64,000 nucleotides of DNA from Aquabacterium humicola (GTDB lineage Bacteria; Pseudomonadota; Gammaproteobacteria; Burkholderiales; Burkholderiaceae_C). The position numbers and the translations under genes are program-made. The DNA is taken from contig NZ_JARGNB010000006.1 in NCBI RefSeq assembly GCF_030167915.1, positions 186,001 through 250,000 of the forward strand, given 5' to 3'. The notes under the pieces are model-generated. The model was not told the origin of the DNA. It ran no database searches and saw nothing but the letters and a program-made list of their open reading frames with translations. Below are positions 53,300 through 62,110 of this stretch, piece by piece; position 1 is the first letter of the stretch; each line of letters opens with the position of its first letter.

Positions 53300-55641
53300 A
53301 GCCCCGCTTCACCCGCGCCGGCGGCATCGGCACGCGCACGCCGCTGATCGACGGCATCGACAAGGTCACCGGCCGCGCCCGCTACACCGCGGACATCGCG
53401 GCGCCCGGCGCGCTGGTCGGCCGCATCCTGCGCAGTCCGCATGCGCACGCGCGCATCGTCGCCATCGACACCCGCGCGGCGCGGGCGCTGCCCGGCGTGC
53501 ACGCGGTGTGCACCGGCGAGGACACGCCGGTGCCCTTCGGCGTGCTGCCGATCGCCGAGAACGAGTACCCGCTGGCGCGCGGCAAGGTGCGCTACCGCGG
53601 CGACCCGGTGGCCGCGGTGGCCGCGGTCGACGAGGCCACCGCCGAGCGCGCGCTGGCGGCCATCGAGGTGACGTACGAGGTGCTGCCGGCGCTGTTCACG
53701 CCCAAGGCGGCGATGAAGCCCGGCGCGGCCGTGATCCACGACGACAAACCGGACAACGTGCTGCGCGAGGTGCATGCCGAGTTCGGCGACACGGCGGCCG
53801 GCTTCGCTGCCGCCGACCTGGTGCGCGAGAAGACCTTCACCTTCGCCGAGGTGAACCACGCGCACCTGGAGCCGAACGCCACGCTGGCGGCCTACGACGC
53901 CGAGCGCGACGGCGTCACCCTGCACACCACCACGCAGGTGCCGTACTACGTGCACCTGAAGGTGGCGTCCTGCCTGCAGATCGAGGAATCGCAGGTGCGC
54001 GTGATCAAGCCCTTTCTCGGCGGCGGCTTCGGCGCGCGCACCGAATGCCTGCACTTCGAGATCATCGCGGCGCTGCTGGCGCGCCAGGCGCGCGGCACCG
54101 TGCGCCTGCTGCAGACGCGCGAGGAAACCTTCATCGCGCACCGCGGCCGGCCGTGGACGCTGGTGAAGATGAAGATCGGCCTGACGAGCGAGGGCCGCAT
54201 CACCGCGCTGGCGCTCGAGGCCACGCAGGCCGGCGGCGCCTACGCCGGCTACGGGATCATCACCATCCTCTACACCGGCGCCTTGATGCACGCGCTCTAC
54301 GACATCCCGGCGATCAAGCACGACGCCTGGCGCGTCTATACCAACACGCCGCCGTGCGGGGCGCAGCGTGGCCACGGCACGGTCGACACCCGCGCCGCCT
54401 TCGAGGCGCTGCTCACCGACATGGCCGCGGAACTGGGGCTCGATGCACTGGCGGTGCGCCGGAAGAACCTGCTGCCGCAGATTCCCTACCGCACGATGTA
54501 CGCGCAGAACGTGCTGAGCTACGGCCTGCCCGAGTGCCTGGAGCGGGTCAAGGCGGCGTCGGGCTGGGCCGAGCGCAAGGGCCGCATGCCCAAGGGGCGC
54601 GGCCTCGGGCTTGCCTGCTCGCACTTCGTCTCGGGCACCTCGACGCCCAAGCACTGGACCGGCGAGCCGCATGCCACGGTGCAGCTGCGGCTGGACTTCG
54701 ACGGCGGCGTGACCCTGTTCACCGGCGCTTCCGACATCGGCCAGGGCTCCAGCACGATGGCCGCGCAGTGCGCCGCCGAGGTGCTGGACATCGCGCTGTC
54801 GCGCATCCGCGTGATCGCGTCCGACAGCGCGCTGACGCCCAAGGACAACGGCAGCTATTCCTCGCGCGTGACCTTCATGGTCGGGCGGGCGTCGATCGCC
54901 GCGGCGCAGGAACTGAAGGCGCTGATGGTCAGGGCGGCGGCCGCCCGGCTCCAGGCGCCGGAGGCCGACATCGAGGTGCGCGACGGGGTGTTCTGCGTCC
55001 GCGACGGCGATCCGGCGGCGGGCCTGCCGTGGATCGAGGCGGTGCGCGCGACGATGGTCGGCAGCGGTGCCGTGACGGTGAAGGGCACCTACACCTGCCC
55101 GATCGAGTTCCAGGGCGACAAGAAGATCCGCGGCAGCGCGATCGGCGCGACGATGGGCTTCTGTTATGCGGCACAGGTGGTGGAGGCCTCAGTCGACGAG
55201 CTGACCGGCCGCGTCACCGCGCACAAGGTGTGGGTGGCGGTCGATGTCGGGCGCGCGCTCAATCCGCTCGCGGTGGAAGGCCAGACGCAGGGCGGCGTCT
55301 GGATGGGCATGGGCCAGGCGCTGTGCGAGGCCACCGACCACGATGCCGGCCGCATGCTGCACGGCAACCTGCTCGACTACCGCGTCCCGACGATGGCCGA
55401 GAGCCCCGACATCGAGGTCATCATCGTCGAGAGCATCGATCCGAACGGGCCCTTCGGCGCCAAGGAGTCGTCCGAAGGCATGCTGGCCGGCTTCCTGCCC
55501 GCGGTGCGCGAAGCGGTGCACGAAGCCGCCGGCGTGCGCTGCGACAGCTTCCCGCTCAGCCCCGACCGCATCGCCGACCTGATCGACGCCCGCGATGCGG
55601 CGGCGGCGCGGGCGGCGAAGGCCGCCGAGGAAGTGGCGTGA
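53296..55641 (+). CDS. hcrA: 4-hydroxybenzoyl-CoA reductase, molybdenum alpha subunit
   Basis: A 781-residue molybdenum-binding subunit without signal peptide. It starts with the typical [15 protein letters not shown] (about 18-32). Mo-cofactor loops include F-L-G-G-G-F-G-A-R (about 244-252), C-G-A-Q-R-G-H-G near 355 and [12 protein letters not shown] near 480. The catalytic Glu lies in F-G-A-K-E-S-S-E-G near 720. It reduces 4-hydroxybenzoyl-CoA to benzoyl-CoA. Overlap with hcrC is ATGA. Assignment over other xanthine-dehydrogenase-like enzymes rests on the HcrB cysteines and the CoA-ligase context. Confidence 0.88.
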   Translation: MKPRFTRAGGIGTRTPLIDGIDKVTGRARYTADIAAPGALVGRILRSPHAHARIVAIDTRAARALPGVHAVCTGEDTPVPFGVLPIAENEYPLARGKVRYRGDPVAAVAAVDEATAERALAAIEVTYEVLPALFTPKAAMKPGAAVIHDDKPDNVLREVHAEFGDTAAGFAAADLVREKTFTFAEVNHAHLEPNATLAAYDAERDGVTLHTTTQVPYYVHLKVASCLQIEESQVRVIKPFLGGGFGARTECLHFEIIAALLARQARGTVRLLQTREETFIAHRGRPWTLVKMKIGLTSEGRITALALEATQAGGAYAGYGIITILYTGALMHALYDIPAIKHDAWRVYTNTPPCGAQRGHGTVDTRAAFEALLTDMAAELGLDALAVRRKNLLPQIPYRTMYAQNVLSYGLPECLERVKAASGWAERKGRMPKGRGLGLACSHFVSGTSTPKHWTGEPHATVQLRLDFDGGVTLFTGASDIGQGSSTMAAQCAAEVLDIALSRIRVIASDSALTPKDNGSYSSRVTFMVGRASIAAAQELKALMVRAAAARLQAPEADIEVRDGVFCVRDGDPAAGLPWIEAVRATMVGSGAVTVKGTYTCPIEFQGDKKIRGSAIGATMGFCYAAQVVEASVDELTGRVTAHKVWVAVDVGRALNPLAVEGQTQGGVWMGMGQALCEATDHDAGRMLHGNLLDYRVPTMAESPDIEVIIVESIDPNGPFGAKESSEGMLAGFLPAVREAVHEAAGVRCDSFPLSPDRIADLIDARDAAAARAAKAAEEVA

Positions 55642-55663
55642 GCCCGCACGCCAGGGGGGCGAC

Positions 55664-56638
55664 ATGAACGCACTGCACGAACTGCGCACGGTGCGGCCGT
55701 CCAGCGTCGATGACGCGACACGGGCGCTCGCCGAGAGCGGCGCGCAGGCGCTGGCCGGCGGCACCGACCTGCTGCCGAACCTGCGGCGCGGCATCGGTGC
55801 ACCCCTCGTGCTGGTCGACCTGGGCGCCGTCGCCGGGCTGGCCGGCATCGACGTGCAGCCCGACGGCAGCCTGCGCCTGGGCGCCGCGACGACGCTGGCC
55901 GCGCTGGCCGGCCATCCGTCGGTGCGCGCCGACTGGCCGGTGCTGGCCAAGGCCGCGAGCCTCGTCGCCGGCCCGACGCACCGCGAGGCCGCCACGCTCG
56001 GCGGCAACCTGTGCCAGGACACGCGCTGCGTGTTCTACAACCAGAGCGACTGGTGGCGCGCCGGCAACGGCTGGTGCCTGAAGTACCGCGGCGACAAGTG
56101 CCACGTCGTCGTCAAGAGCGACCGCTGTTACGCCACCTACCACGGTGACGTCGCGCCGGCGCTGATCGCGCTCGACGCCGGCGTCGAGATCGCCGGACCC
56201 GGCGGCATGCGCACGCTGCCGCTGGCGGCGCTGTACGTCGAGGACGGCCGGCAGCGCCTCACACTGTCGTCCGGCGAGTGGCTCACCGCCGTGGTCGTGC
56301 CGCCGAGCGCCGGCTGGCGCGCCGACTACGCCAAGGCGCGCATCCGCGACGCGGTGGACTTCCCGCTCGCCGGCGCCGCGGTGGCGCTGCGGCGCGACGG
56401 CCATCGGATCGCCGGGTTGCGCGTGGCCATCACCGGCACCAACTCCGCGCCGCTGGTCGTGCCGACGCTCGGCGTCGTCGGCGCCACGTGGGATGCCGAG
56501 TCCGCGGCCGTGTTGGCCAAGGCGGTGCAGGCCACGGCCAACGTGCTGGCGACCACCGTCGCGCCGGTGCGGTACCGTCGTCGCATGCTGCTGGCGCTGG
56601 TGCGCCGGCTCGTCGACGAGCTCTGGAACGAAGGCTGA
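55664..56638 (+). CDS. hcrB: 4-hydroxybenzoyl-CoA reductase, FAD and [4Fe-4S] beta subunit
   Basis: A 324-residue FAD-binding subunit. The FAD loop L-A-G-G-T-D-L-L near residues 30-37 and T-L-G-G-N-L-C near 111-117 are present. An insertion then holds Cys122, Cys138, Cys146 and Cys155 (C-V-F-Y-N, G-W-C-L-K, D-K-C-H, D-R-C-Y). This extra cysteine block, which binds a low-potential [4Fe-4S] cluster, is unique to 4-hydroxybenzoyl-CoA reductase among the xanthine-oxidase family and is the strongest evidence for the hcr assignment. GGGGGGC lies before ATG 55664. Confidence 0.93.
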   Translation: MNALHELRTVRPSSVDDATRALAESGAQALAGGTDLLPNLRRGIGAPLVLVDLGAVAGLAGIDVQPDGSLRLGAATTLAALAGHPSVRADWPVLAKAASLVAGPTHREAATLGGNLCQDTRCVFYNQSDWWRAGNGWCLKYRGDKCHVVVKSDRCYATYHGDVAPALIALDAGVEIAGPGGMRTLPLAALYVEDGRQRLTLSSGEWLTAVVVPPSAGWRADYAKARIRDAVDFPLAGAAVALRRDGHRIAGLRVAITGTNSAPLVVPTLGVVGATWDAESAAVLAKAVQATANVLATTVAPVRYRRRMLLALVRRLVDELWNEG

Positions 56639-56676
56639 GCGGTCACGGCCGGCCACCACCGGAAGGCGCCGACACC

Positions 56677-58176
56677 ATGCCGTGCCCCCCGTGCCATCCG
56701 CCGCAGGCCACCGGCGCCCCGCTCAATGGGGCCGAGTTGCTGCTCGGCGCGCACGACGCCGCGGCGACCGCGATCGAGTGCGATGGCCGGCGCATCGGCT
56801 ACGGCGCGCTGCGCGAGCGCGTCGCACGCGCCGGGGCCCTGTGGCGCGCGCGTGGGGTGCAGCCGGGCAGCCGCGTCGCCGTCAAGCTGCCCGACGGCAT
56901 CGACTGGGTGATCGCCTGGCTGGGCGCGATCTGGGCCGGTGGCGTCGCCGTCGGCATCAACCCGAAGATCCCTGCGCCCGAGTGGCAGTACATCCTCGAC
57001 GAGGCGGGCTTCGACCTCATCGTCGCCGAGTCGGACGAGGGCACGCCGGCGCCGTGGTGCACGCGCGTGATCCGGGTCGACGACGCCCGGCGCGCGGTGG
57101 CCGCGATGGCGCCGATGCGCGCGCTGCCGATGCCGGCCGAGGCGCCCGCCTTCTGGGTGCACTCGTCGGGCACCTCGGGCAAGCCCAAGGCGGTGGTGCA
57201 CGCGCAGCGCAGCCTTGGCGACATCGCGTGCATCTCGGCCGAACGGCTGGGCATCGAGCCGGGCGACCGGCTGTTCTCGAGCTCGCGCCTGTTCTTCTGC
57301 TATCCGCTGGTGAACGTGCTGCTGGCCGGCCTGCGCATCGGCGCGACGCTGCTGCTGGAGCCGCAGTGGCCCACCGCGGAGAACGTCGCCGCCACGGTGG
57401 CGCGCACGCGGCCGACGGTGCTGTTCTGCGTGCCCGCGCTGTACCGCGACATGCTGCGCCGAGGCATTGCGCCGCAGCTGGCCGCTGCCGGCGTGCGACG
57501 CTTCGTGTCGGCCGGCGAGGCGCTGCCGGCCACGCTGCGCGAGGCCTGGCGTGCCGCGACGGCGCGGCCGATGATCGACGGCTACGGCGCCTCGGAAGTG
57601 CTGTGCCTGGTGCTGACCGCGCTCGACGGCGACGACGGCCTGCGGCCCTCGCCCGGCGTGCAGGCGCGGCCGCTGGACGCCCGGGCCGCCGACGCCGGCG
57701 GGCCCACGCGCCTGCTGATCCGCACCTCGACGCTCGCGCTCGGCTACCTCGACCGCCCCGCGGCGCAGGCCGACAGCTTCCGCGACGGCGCGTTCTGCCC
57801 GGCCGACCTGTTCGTGCGCACGGCCGGCGGAGGCTGGCGCTTCGCCGGCCGCGAGGACGCGCTGGTGAAGGTGCGCGGCCGCTGGGTCGACCTCACCGCG
57901 CTGGGCGAGCAGCTCGGCGAGGGCCTCGAGGGCCTGCGCGAGGGCGCCTGCGCCTGCGTGCACGACGCCGACGGCGTGGAGGCGCTGGCCTACTTCTACG
58001 CCGCCGAGCCGCACGACGCCGAACGGCTGGCCGAGGCGCTGCGCGCGCGCGTCGCCCGGCTGTCGCCGTACCAGCGTCCGGCCTGGCTGCGTCGGCTGGA
58101 CGCGCTGCCGCGCACCGCGGCGGGCAAGCTGCTGCGGCGCCAGCTCGCGGCCGCGCTGGACGAGTCGGCCCGATGA
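56677..58176 (+). CDS. benzoate-CoA ligase-family enzyme
   Basis: A 499-residue AMP-forming ligase of the benzoate-CoA-ligase branch: H-S-S-G-T-S-G-K-P-K-A-V-V near 165-177, Y-G-A-S-E-V near 303-308, and S-F-R-D-G-A-F-C-P-A-D-L-F with the R-E-D-A-L-V-K-V-R-G hinge near 395. The C-terminal catalytic Lys is in A-A-G-K-L-L-R-R. It is close in length to benzoate- and 4-hydroxybenzoate-CoA ligases. Position after hcrB suggests activation of 4-hydroxybenzoate to the substrate of HcrCAB, or of benzoate directly. The start ATG 56677 follows GGAAGG. Confidence 0.85.
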   Translation: MPCPPCHPPQATGAPLNGAELLLGAHDAAATAIECDGRRIGYGALRERVARAGALWRARGVQPGSRVAVKLPDGIDWVIAWLGAIWAGGVAVGINPKIPAPEWQYILDEAGFDLIVAESDEGTPAPWCTRVIRVDDARRAVAAMAPMRALPMPAEAPAFWVHSSGTSGKPKAVVHAQRSLGDIACISAERLGIEPGDRLFSSSRLFFCYPLVNVLLAGLRIGATLLLEPQWPTAENVAATVARTRPTVLFCVPALYRDMLRRGIAPQLAAAGVRRFVSAGEALPATLREAWRAATARPMIDGYGASEVLCLVLTALDGDDGLRPSPGVQARPLDARAADAGGPTRLLIRTSTLALGYLDRPAAQADSFRDGAFCPADLFVRTAGGGWRFAGREDALVKVRGRWVDLTALGEQLGEGLEGLREGACACVHDADGVEALAYFYAAEPHDAERLAEALRARVARLSPYQRPAWLRRLDALPRTAAGKLLRRQLAAALDESAR

Positions 58177-58246
58177 GCGCCGCAGGGATGCGCCCTGCAC
58201 GGCGGCCGCGCGGCCGCGCCGCGGGCACCGAGGGCAGGACCTTCCG

Positions 58247-58513
58247 ATGACCGCTCCGGACCCCATCGGCGCCCGCACCTGGCACGAGGCCGACGGCCTG
58301 CATGTCGACGTGCGCGGGCTGCCGCCGCCGCAGCCGCTGGTGCTGGTGCTGCGGCTCATCGATGGCCCGCAGGCGCCGCCGGTGGTGATCCTGCACCACG
58401 ACCGCGAGCCGAGGCTGCTGTACCCGGAGCTCGCCGAACGCGGCTGGCAGGCTTCGCACCTGGCGGGCGATCCGGGCGAGGTGCGGTTGCGGCTCGAACC
58501 CTTCGTGCCGTGA
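58247..58513 (+). CDS. DUF2249-domain protein
   Basis: An 88-residue protein with the DUF2249 pattern: D-V-R-G-L-P-P-P-Q-P-L-V at about 21-32, V-V-I-L-H-H-D-R-E-P near 45-54, L-L-Y-P-E-L-A-E-R-G-W near 57-67, and a final G-E-V-R-L-R-L. DUF2249 proteins are small, TusA-like, and frequently occur with hemerythrin and NnrS genes; they are associated with nitric-oxide or redox responses but have no firmly assigned activity. The gene starts 70 bases after the CoA ligase gene, with AGGACC upstream. Confidence 0.72.
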   Translation: MTAPDPIGARTWHEADGLHVDVRGLPPPQPLVLVLRLIDGPQAPPVVILHHDREPRLLYPELAERGWQASHLAGDPGEVRLRLEPFVP

Positions 58514-58529
58514 TCGCGGCGCTGCAACC

Positions 58530-59837
58530 GTGAAGACCCCGCTCGCCCGGCCCGCCGCTGCGGCGCCCGGCATCGTGCTGGCCGGCGCGCGCGGCCGGCT
58601 GCTGCCGGCCTCGATCCCGCTGCGCTTCTTCGGCGCCGCGGTGGTCTTCCACGTGCTGGCCTGGGTGGCGCTGGCGGTGGGCACGATGCAGGGCGCCGGC
58701 TGGCACGGCGGGCTCGGCTGGCCGCTGGCGGCCCTGCACCTGGTGACCCTGGGCACGCTGATGTCGGCGGCGATCGGCGCCAGCCTGCAGCTGCTGCCGG
58801 TGGCCACGCGCCAGCCGCTGCAGTCGCACCGGCTGGCCGCGGCGCTGTGGTGGGGCTTCACGCCCGGCGTGGTGCTGCTGGTGCTGGGCATGGGCCTGGC
58901 GCGGCCGCCGTGGCTCGCCGCCGGCGCGGCGCTGGTGATCGGGGCGCTGCTGCTTCACGCCGTGCTGCTGGTGGCCAACCTGCGCGCCGCGCGCGGCATG
59001 CCGGGGGTCGTGCTGCACGGCTGGGGCGCGCTGGCCGGGCTGGCGCTGCTGCTGGCGAGTGCCGCGGCGCTGGTGCTGGGCTGGCTCGGCCGGCCGCTCA
59101 TCGACCGCGATAGCGCGCGCGCCCTGCACCTGCTGGCCGGCGTGTTCGGCACGATGGGCCTGCTGGCGTTCGGGCTGTCGGCCATCCTGCTGCCGATGTT
59201 CGCGCTGGCGCCGGTGCCCCCGCTGCGCGGGCAGCTCGCCTCGGGCACGGCGGCGCTGGCGGCGATCTCGATCGGCGCCGCCGCCGCCGCGGGCCTCGCG
59301 CCGCTGCCGCTGCGCGCGGCCGCGCTGGCGCTGGGCGCGCTGGGGGTCGCGATCCACCTCGTGCAGATGCAGCGCACGCTGGCGCAGGGCATGCGGCAGG
59401 ACCTCGGCCTGTCGCTGTCGATGATGCGCGGCGGCTGGGCCGCGCTGGTGGCCGCGCTGGTGCTGGCGGCGCTGCAGCTGGTGACCGGCCACGGGCCATC
59501 GGGCCACGTGGTGCTGGTGCTGCTGGTCGGCGGCTGGCTGACGAGCTTCCTGTTCGGCGTGCTGCAGCGCATCCTGCCCTTCCTGGTGGCGATGCACTGT
59601 CCGCCCGGACGGCGCGCACCGACGCCGTCGGCCCTGACGGTGCAGGCGCCGCTGCGCGTGCATGCCGTCGCGCACGCCGCCGCGCTGGCGCTGCTGCTGG
59701 CCGGCCTGCTGGCCGACGAGGCGGGGCTGCTCGTGTCCGCGGCGGCCGTCGGCGCCGTCGGCGCGCTGGCCTTCGGATGGTTCTTCGCCGTGCTGCTGCG
59801 GCGCTGGCAGCGCGCGCTCGCGCCGGTTTTGCGCTGA
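58530..59837 (+). CDS. polytopic membrane protein, NnrS/cytochrome-oxidase-I-like
   Basis: A 435-residue protein with about twelve transmembrane segments. His residues occur in the helices (A-A-L-H-L-V-T-L-G-T-L near 71-81, F-H-V-L-A-W near 40) and the motif G-A-S-L-Q-L-L-P-V-A-T near 90 resembles NnrS and cbb3-oxidase subunit-I-like membrane proteins. NnrS proteins contain haem and copper and help cells tolerate nitric oxide. Neighbours DUF2249 and hemerythrin are typical for this group. The start is GTG at 58530 with no convincing ribosome-binding site, so a later start is possible. Family assignment is moderate only. Confidence 0.62.
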   Translation: MKTPLARPAAAAPGIVLAGARGRLLPASIPLRFFGAAVVFHVLAWVALAVGTMQGAGWHGGLGWPLAALHLVTLGTLMSAAIGASLQLLPVATRQPLQSHRLAAALWWGFTPGVVLLVLGMGLARPPWLAAGAALVIGALLLHAVLLVANLRAARGMPGVVLHGWGALAGLALLLASAAALVLGWLGRPLIDRDSARALHLLAGVFGTMGLLAFGLSAILLPMFALAPVPPLRGQLASGTAALAAISIGAAAAAGLAPLPLRAAALALGALGVAIHLVQMQRTLAQGMRQDLGLSLSMMRGGWAALVAALVLAALQLVTGHGPSGHVVLVLLVGGWLTSFLFGVLQRILPFLVAMHCPPGRRAPTPSALTVQAPLRVHAVAHAAALALLLAGLLADEAGLLVSAAAVGAVGALAFGWFFAVLLRRWQRALAPVLR

Positions 59838-59863
59838 CGCAAGCGCCGCCGCGCTGATTCCTC

Positions 59864-59890
59864 TATTCTGGTACTTCAATACCGGAATTG
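59864..59890 (+). promoter_or_regulatory. predicted BadM-type operator 3 (hemerythrin/double-GNAT promoter), spaced variant
   Basis: ATTCTGGTA at 59865-59873 and TACCGGAAT at 59880-59888 are inverted at 8 of 9 positions. Compared with operators 1 and 2 the two half-sites do not share the central GTAC but are separated by six bases. The site ends 6 bases before the hemerythrin ATG, so binding would block promoter escape or translation start. Weaker evidence than the other two. Confidence 0.45.
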
Positions 59891-59894
59891 AGCC

Positions 59895-60371
59895 ATGAGC
59901 TTCTCGCGCCAGACCGCCCGACTGCTCGATGACGAGCACCGCGCCAACCTGCAGCTGCTGGAGCGCGTCGAACGCGCGCTGCGCGGCGACGATGCGGGGC
60001 TCGCGGCGCTGGCCGCGCCGCTGGTGCGTCAGCTCGATCACGAGATAGGCCGCCACTTCAACTTCGAGGAAGAGGCGCTGTTCCCGCTGATGGCCGACGC
60101 CGGCGACGGCGACCTCGCGACCTTGCTGGCCGAGGAGCACGCGACGCTGCGCGAAGTGGCCGCCGAGCTGCTGCCGCTGGCCCGCGCCGCCGCCGCCGGA
60201 CCGCTCGGCAGCGAGGACGCTGCGGCGCTGCGGCGCCTCGCGGCCGAGCTGGTCGAGCGCCTCGTCGCGCACATCCAGAAGGAGACGATGGGCCTGCTGC
60301 CGCTGCTGGACGACCTGCTCGACGACGAGGCCGACCGGCGCCTGGCCTTCGAGTACGCGGTCGACGCCTGA
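59895..60371 (+). CDS. hemerythrin-domain protein
   Basis: A 158-residue four-helix protein with the di-iron ligand set expected for hemerythrin: His15 (D-D-E-H), His49, His54 and Glu58 (D-H-E-I-G-R-H-F-N-F-E-E), His82 (E-E-H-A-T-L), His126 and Glu130 (H-I-Q-K-E). It should bind a non-haem di-iron centre that can bind oxygen or nitric oxide. The family includes oxygen sensors and Fe-S repair proteins; no signalling domain is fused here. It follows the DUF2249 and NnrS-like genes but has its own palindrome, so it probably starts its own transcript. Confidence 0.85.
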   Translation: MSFSRQTARLLDDEHRANLQLLERVERALRGDDAGLAALAAPLVRQLDHEIGRHFNFEEEALFPLMADAGDGDLATLLAEEHATLREVAAELLPLARAAAAGPLGSEDAAALRRLAAELVERLVAHIQKETMGLLPLLDDLLDDEADRRLAFEYAVDA

Positions 60372-60402
60372 CCCCGCTTTGAATCCCCCTGCAGGAACCG
60401 CC

Positions 60403-61416
60403 ATGCCGCACCCGAACACCGACCACTCCTGCGCCGTGCGCGCGCTGACCGCCGCCGACCTCGATGCCGTCGTCACGATCGACGCCGCGCTCGAAGGCCG
60501 CTCGCGCCGCGACTACGTCGAACGCCGCCTCGCCGCCGCGCGCCGCGAACCCGCGCTGCACGCGCAGTTCGCGGTGGACGAGGGCGGCGAGCTCGCCGCC
60601 TACCTGCTGGCGCGCGTGCTGCACGGCGAGTTCGGCCGCAGCCGGCCGTCGCTGCGCATCGAGCTGGTCGGCGTGCGGCCCGAGCGCCGCGGTCGCGGTT
60701 ATGCCAGCGCGCTGCTGCGTGCGCTGCAGGACTGGGGCCGGCGCCACGGTGCCGACGAGATCCACACGCTGGCCGCGTGGACCGACGCCGGCCTGCTGCC
60801 CTGGCTGCACCGCCGCGGCTTCGCGCTGGCACCGCACCACGTCATCGAATCGGCGGTCGACGAGGGCCGCTGGCGGCCCGAGCGCGACGGCCCGGTCTCG
60901 CTGCCGCCGGGCTTCGGCGCGCCGGCCGAGATCGACTACGGCCGCACCGAGAGCAACGACCATGAGCGCCTCGCGCGCGACGAGGCCGACGTGCGCGCGA
61001 TGACGGCCGACGACCTCGACGCGATCGTGCGCATCGACCGCGACATCGTCGGCAGCGACCGCCGCGACTACATCGCCGCGCGCCTGGCCGAGGCGCTGCA
61101 CGACGCGGCGATCCGCATCTCGCTGGTCGCGCGCCGCGGCGGCGCGATCGTCGGCTACCTGATGGCGCGCGCCGACTTCGGCGACTACGGCCGCACCGAG
61201 CCGGTCGCGGTGCTCGACACCATCGGCGTCGACCCCGCGTGGACGCAGCGCGGCGTCGGCCATGCGCTGCTGTCGCAGCTGTTCGCCAACCTCGGCGCGC
61301 TGCGCGTCGAACGGGCCGAGACGGTGGTCGCGCAGCGGTCGCTCGGCCTGCTGGGCTTTCTCTACGCCACCGGTTTCGCGCCGTCGCAGCGGCTGATGTT
61401 CGTCATCCCGGTGTGA
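60403..61416 (+). CDS. tandem GNAT N-acetyltransferase (two BadL-like domains)
   Basis: A 337-residue protein with two GNAT domains, about residues 10-170 and 198-337. Each starts with a matching block: V-V-T-I-D-A-A-L-E-G-R-S-R-R-D-Y and I-V-R-I-D-R-D-I-V-G-S-D-R-R-D-Y, both like A-V-I-A-L-D-A-T-V-T-G-L-H of the BadL-like protein at 38942. Acetyl-CoA loops are P-E-R-R-G-R-G-Y-A-S-A-L-L in domain 1 and P-A-W-T-Q-R-G-V-G-H-A-L-L in domain 2, so both look able to bind the cofactor. Substrate unknown; acetylation of an aminobenzoate-like analogue is inferred from similarity to BadL. ATG 60403 is chosen for its AGGA and is 31 bases after hemerythrin. Confidence 0.75.
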   Translation: MPHPNTDHSCAVRALTAADLDAVVTIDAALEGRSRRDYVERRLAAARREPALHAQFAVDEGGELAAYLLARVLHGEFGRSRPSLRIELVGVRPERRGRGYASALLRALQDWGRRHGADEIHTLAAWTDAGLLPWLHRRGFALAPHHVIESAVDEGRWRPERDGPVSLPPGFGAPAEIDYGRTESNDHERLARDEADVRAMTADDLDAIVRIDRDIVGSDRRDYIAARLAEALHDAAIRISLVARRGGAIVGYLMARADFGDYGRTEPVAVLDTIGVDPAWTQRGVGHALLSQLFANLGALRVERAETVVAQRSLGLLGFLYATGFAPSQRLMFVIPV

Positions 61417-62005
61417 GCCCCGACGCCGCGCCGGCCTGCGTGGCCGGCCGTTTCGTGAACACGATGCGCACGAGCGGATGCGCATTCGGCTTCACGATGC
61501 CGAGCTGGAAGAAGCTGAAGATGCGGGTGTCGCCCTTGAATTCCTCGGTGGCGCGGTAGTCCACCGAGTGGCCTTCGCCGTCGTTGACCTTCGACGACCA
61601 GATCATCGTCTGCTCGGGCGCATGCCAGTAGCCGTGGTCGATGCGCACCGAACGGTCGTTGGTATCGACCCAGGTGTTGACGTAGTGCTTGGCCACCGGG
61701 TCCCAGCCCCAGGTGCCGATGCCCTGGTAGGCGGGCAGCTTGGCCATGGCCGGGATGCGGAAGTCGTTGACGATCCAGTGGCCGTTGACCAGCAGCGTAT
61801 TGACCTGCACGCCCTTGGCGCTGCCGCTGGGCTGGCCGTTCTCGAAGAAGGTGACCTCGGCATCCCACGTGCCGGCTTCCATGCGCAGCGGTTCGTAGAC
61901 CGAGTCGGGCACCGGGTTGGCGGCGCGCACCGGCATGGCGAGCAGGCTGAACGCGGCGGCGCCGGCCGCGAGCGCGGCGGGCCATGAGGGCATCGACAGG
62001 GACAT
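61403..62005 (-). CDS. DUF1579-family exported protein
   Basis: A 200-residue protein with signal peptide (A-A-L-A-A-G-A-A-A-F-S-L-L-A-M-P-V-R-A-A) and a single beta-rich domain: G-T-W-D-A-E-V-T-F-F, G-H-W-I-V-N-D-F, Y-Q-G-I-G-T-W-G-W-D and F-Q-L-G-I-V-K-P. The pattern matches DUF1579 lipocalin-like proteins of unknown function. Its last 14 bases overlap convergently with the end of the double-GNAT gene. It has no evident link to the aromatic pathway. Confidence 0.65.
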   Translation of the reverse strand: MSLSMPSWPAALAAGAAAFSLLAMPVRAANPVPDSVYEPLRMEAGTWDAEVTFFENGQPSGSAKGVQVNTLLVNGHWIVNDFRIPAMAKLPAYQGIGTWGWDPVAKHYVNTWVDTNDRSVRIDHGYWHAPEQTMIWSSKVNDGEGHSVDYRATEEFKGDTRIFSFFQLGIVKPNAHPLVRIVFTKRPATQAGAASGLTPG

Positions 62006-62110
62006 GGCGATCGGCGGGCAGTCGTTGGAAGGGGCTGATGATAGTCAGCCCTGTCGCATGCCCTCGCGTGCCGAATGCGCCGCGCCGGCCACCGGCCGCG
62101 CCGCGTCCGT

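Noticed and set aside
58173-58250. A tiny reading frame between the CoA ligase and DUF2249 genes
   Set aside because: About 25 codons, strongly Arg-rich, no ribosome-binding site and no known family; more likely spacer.
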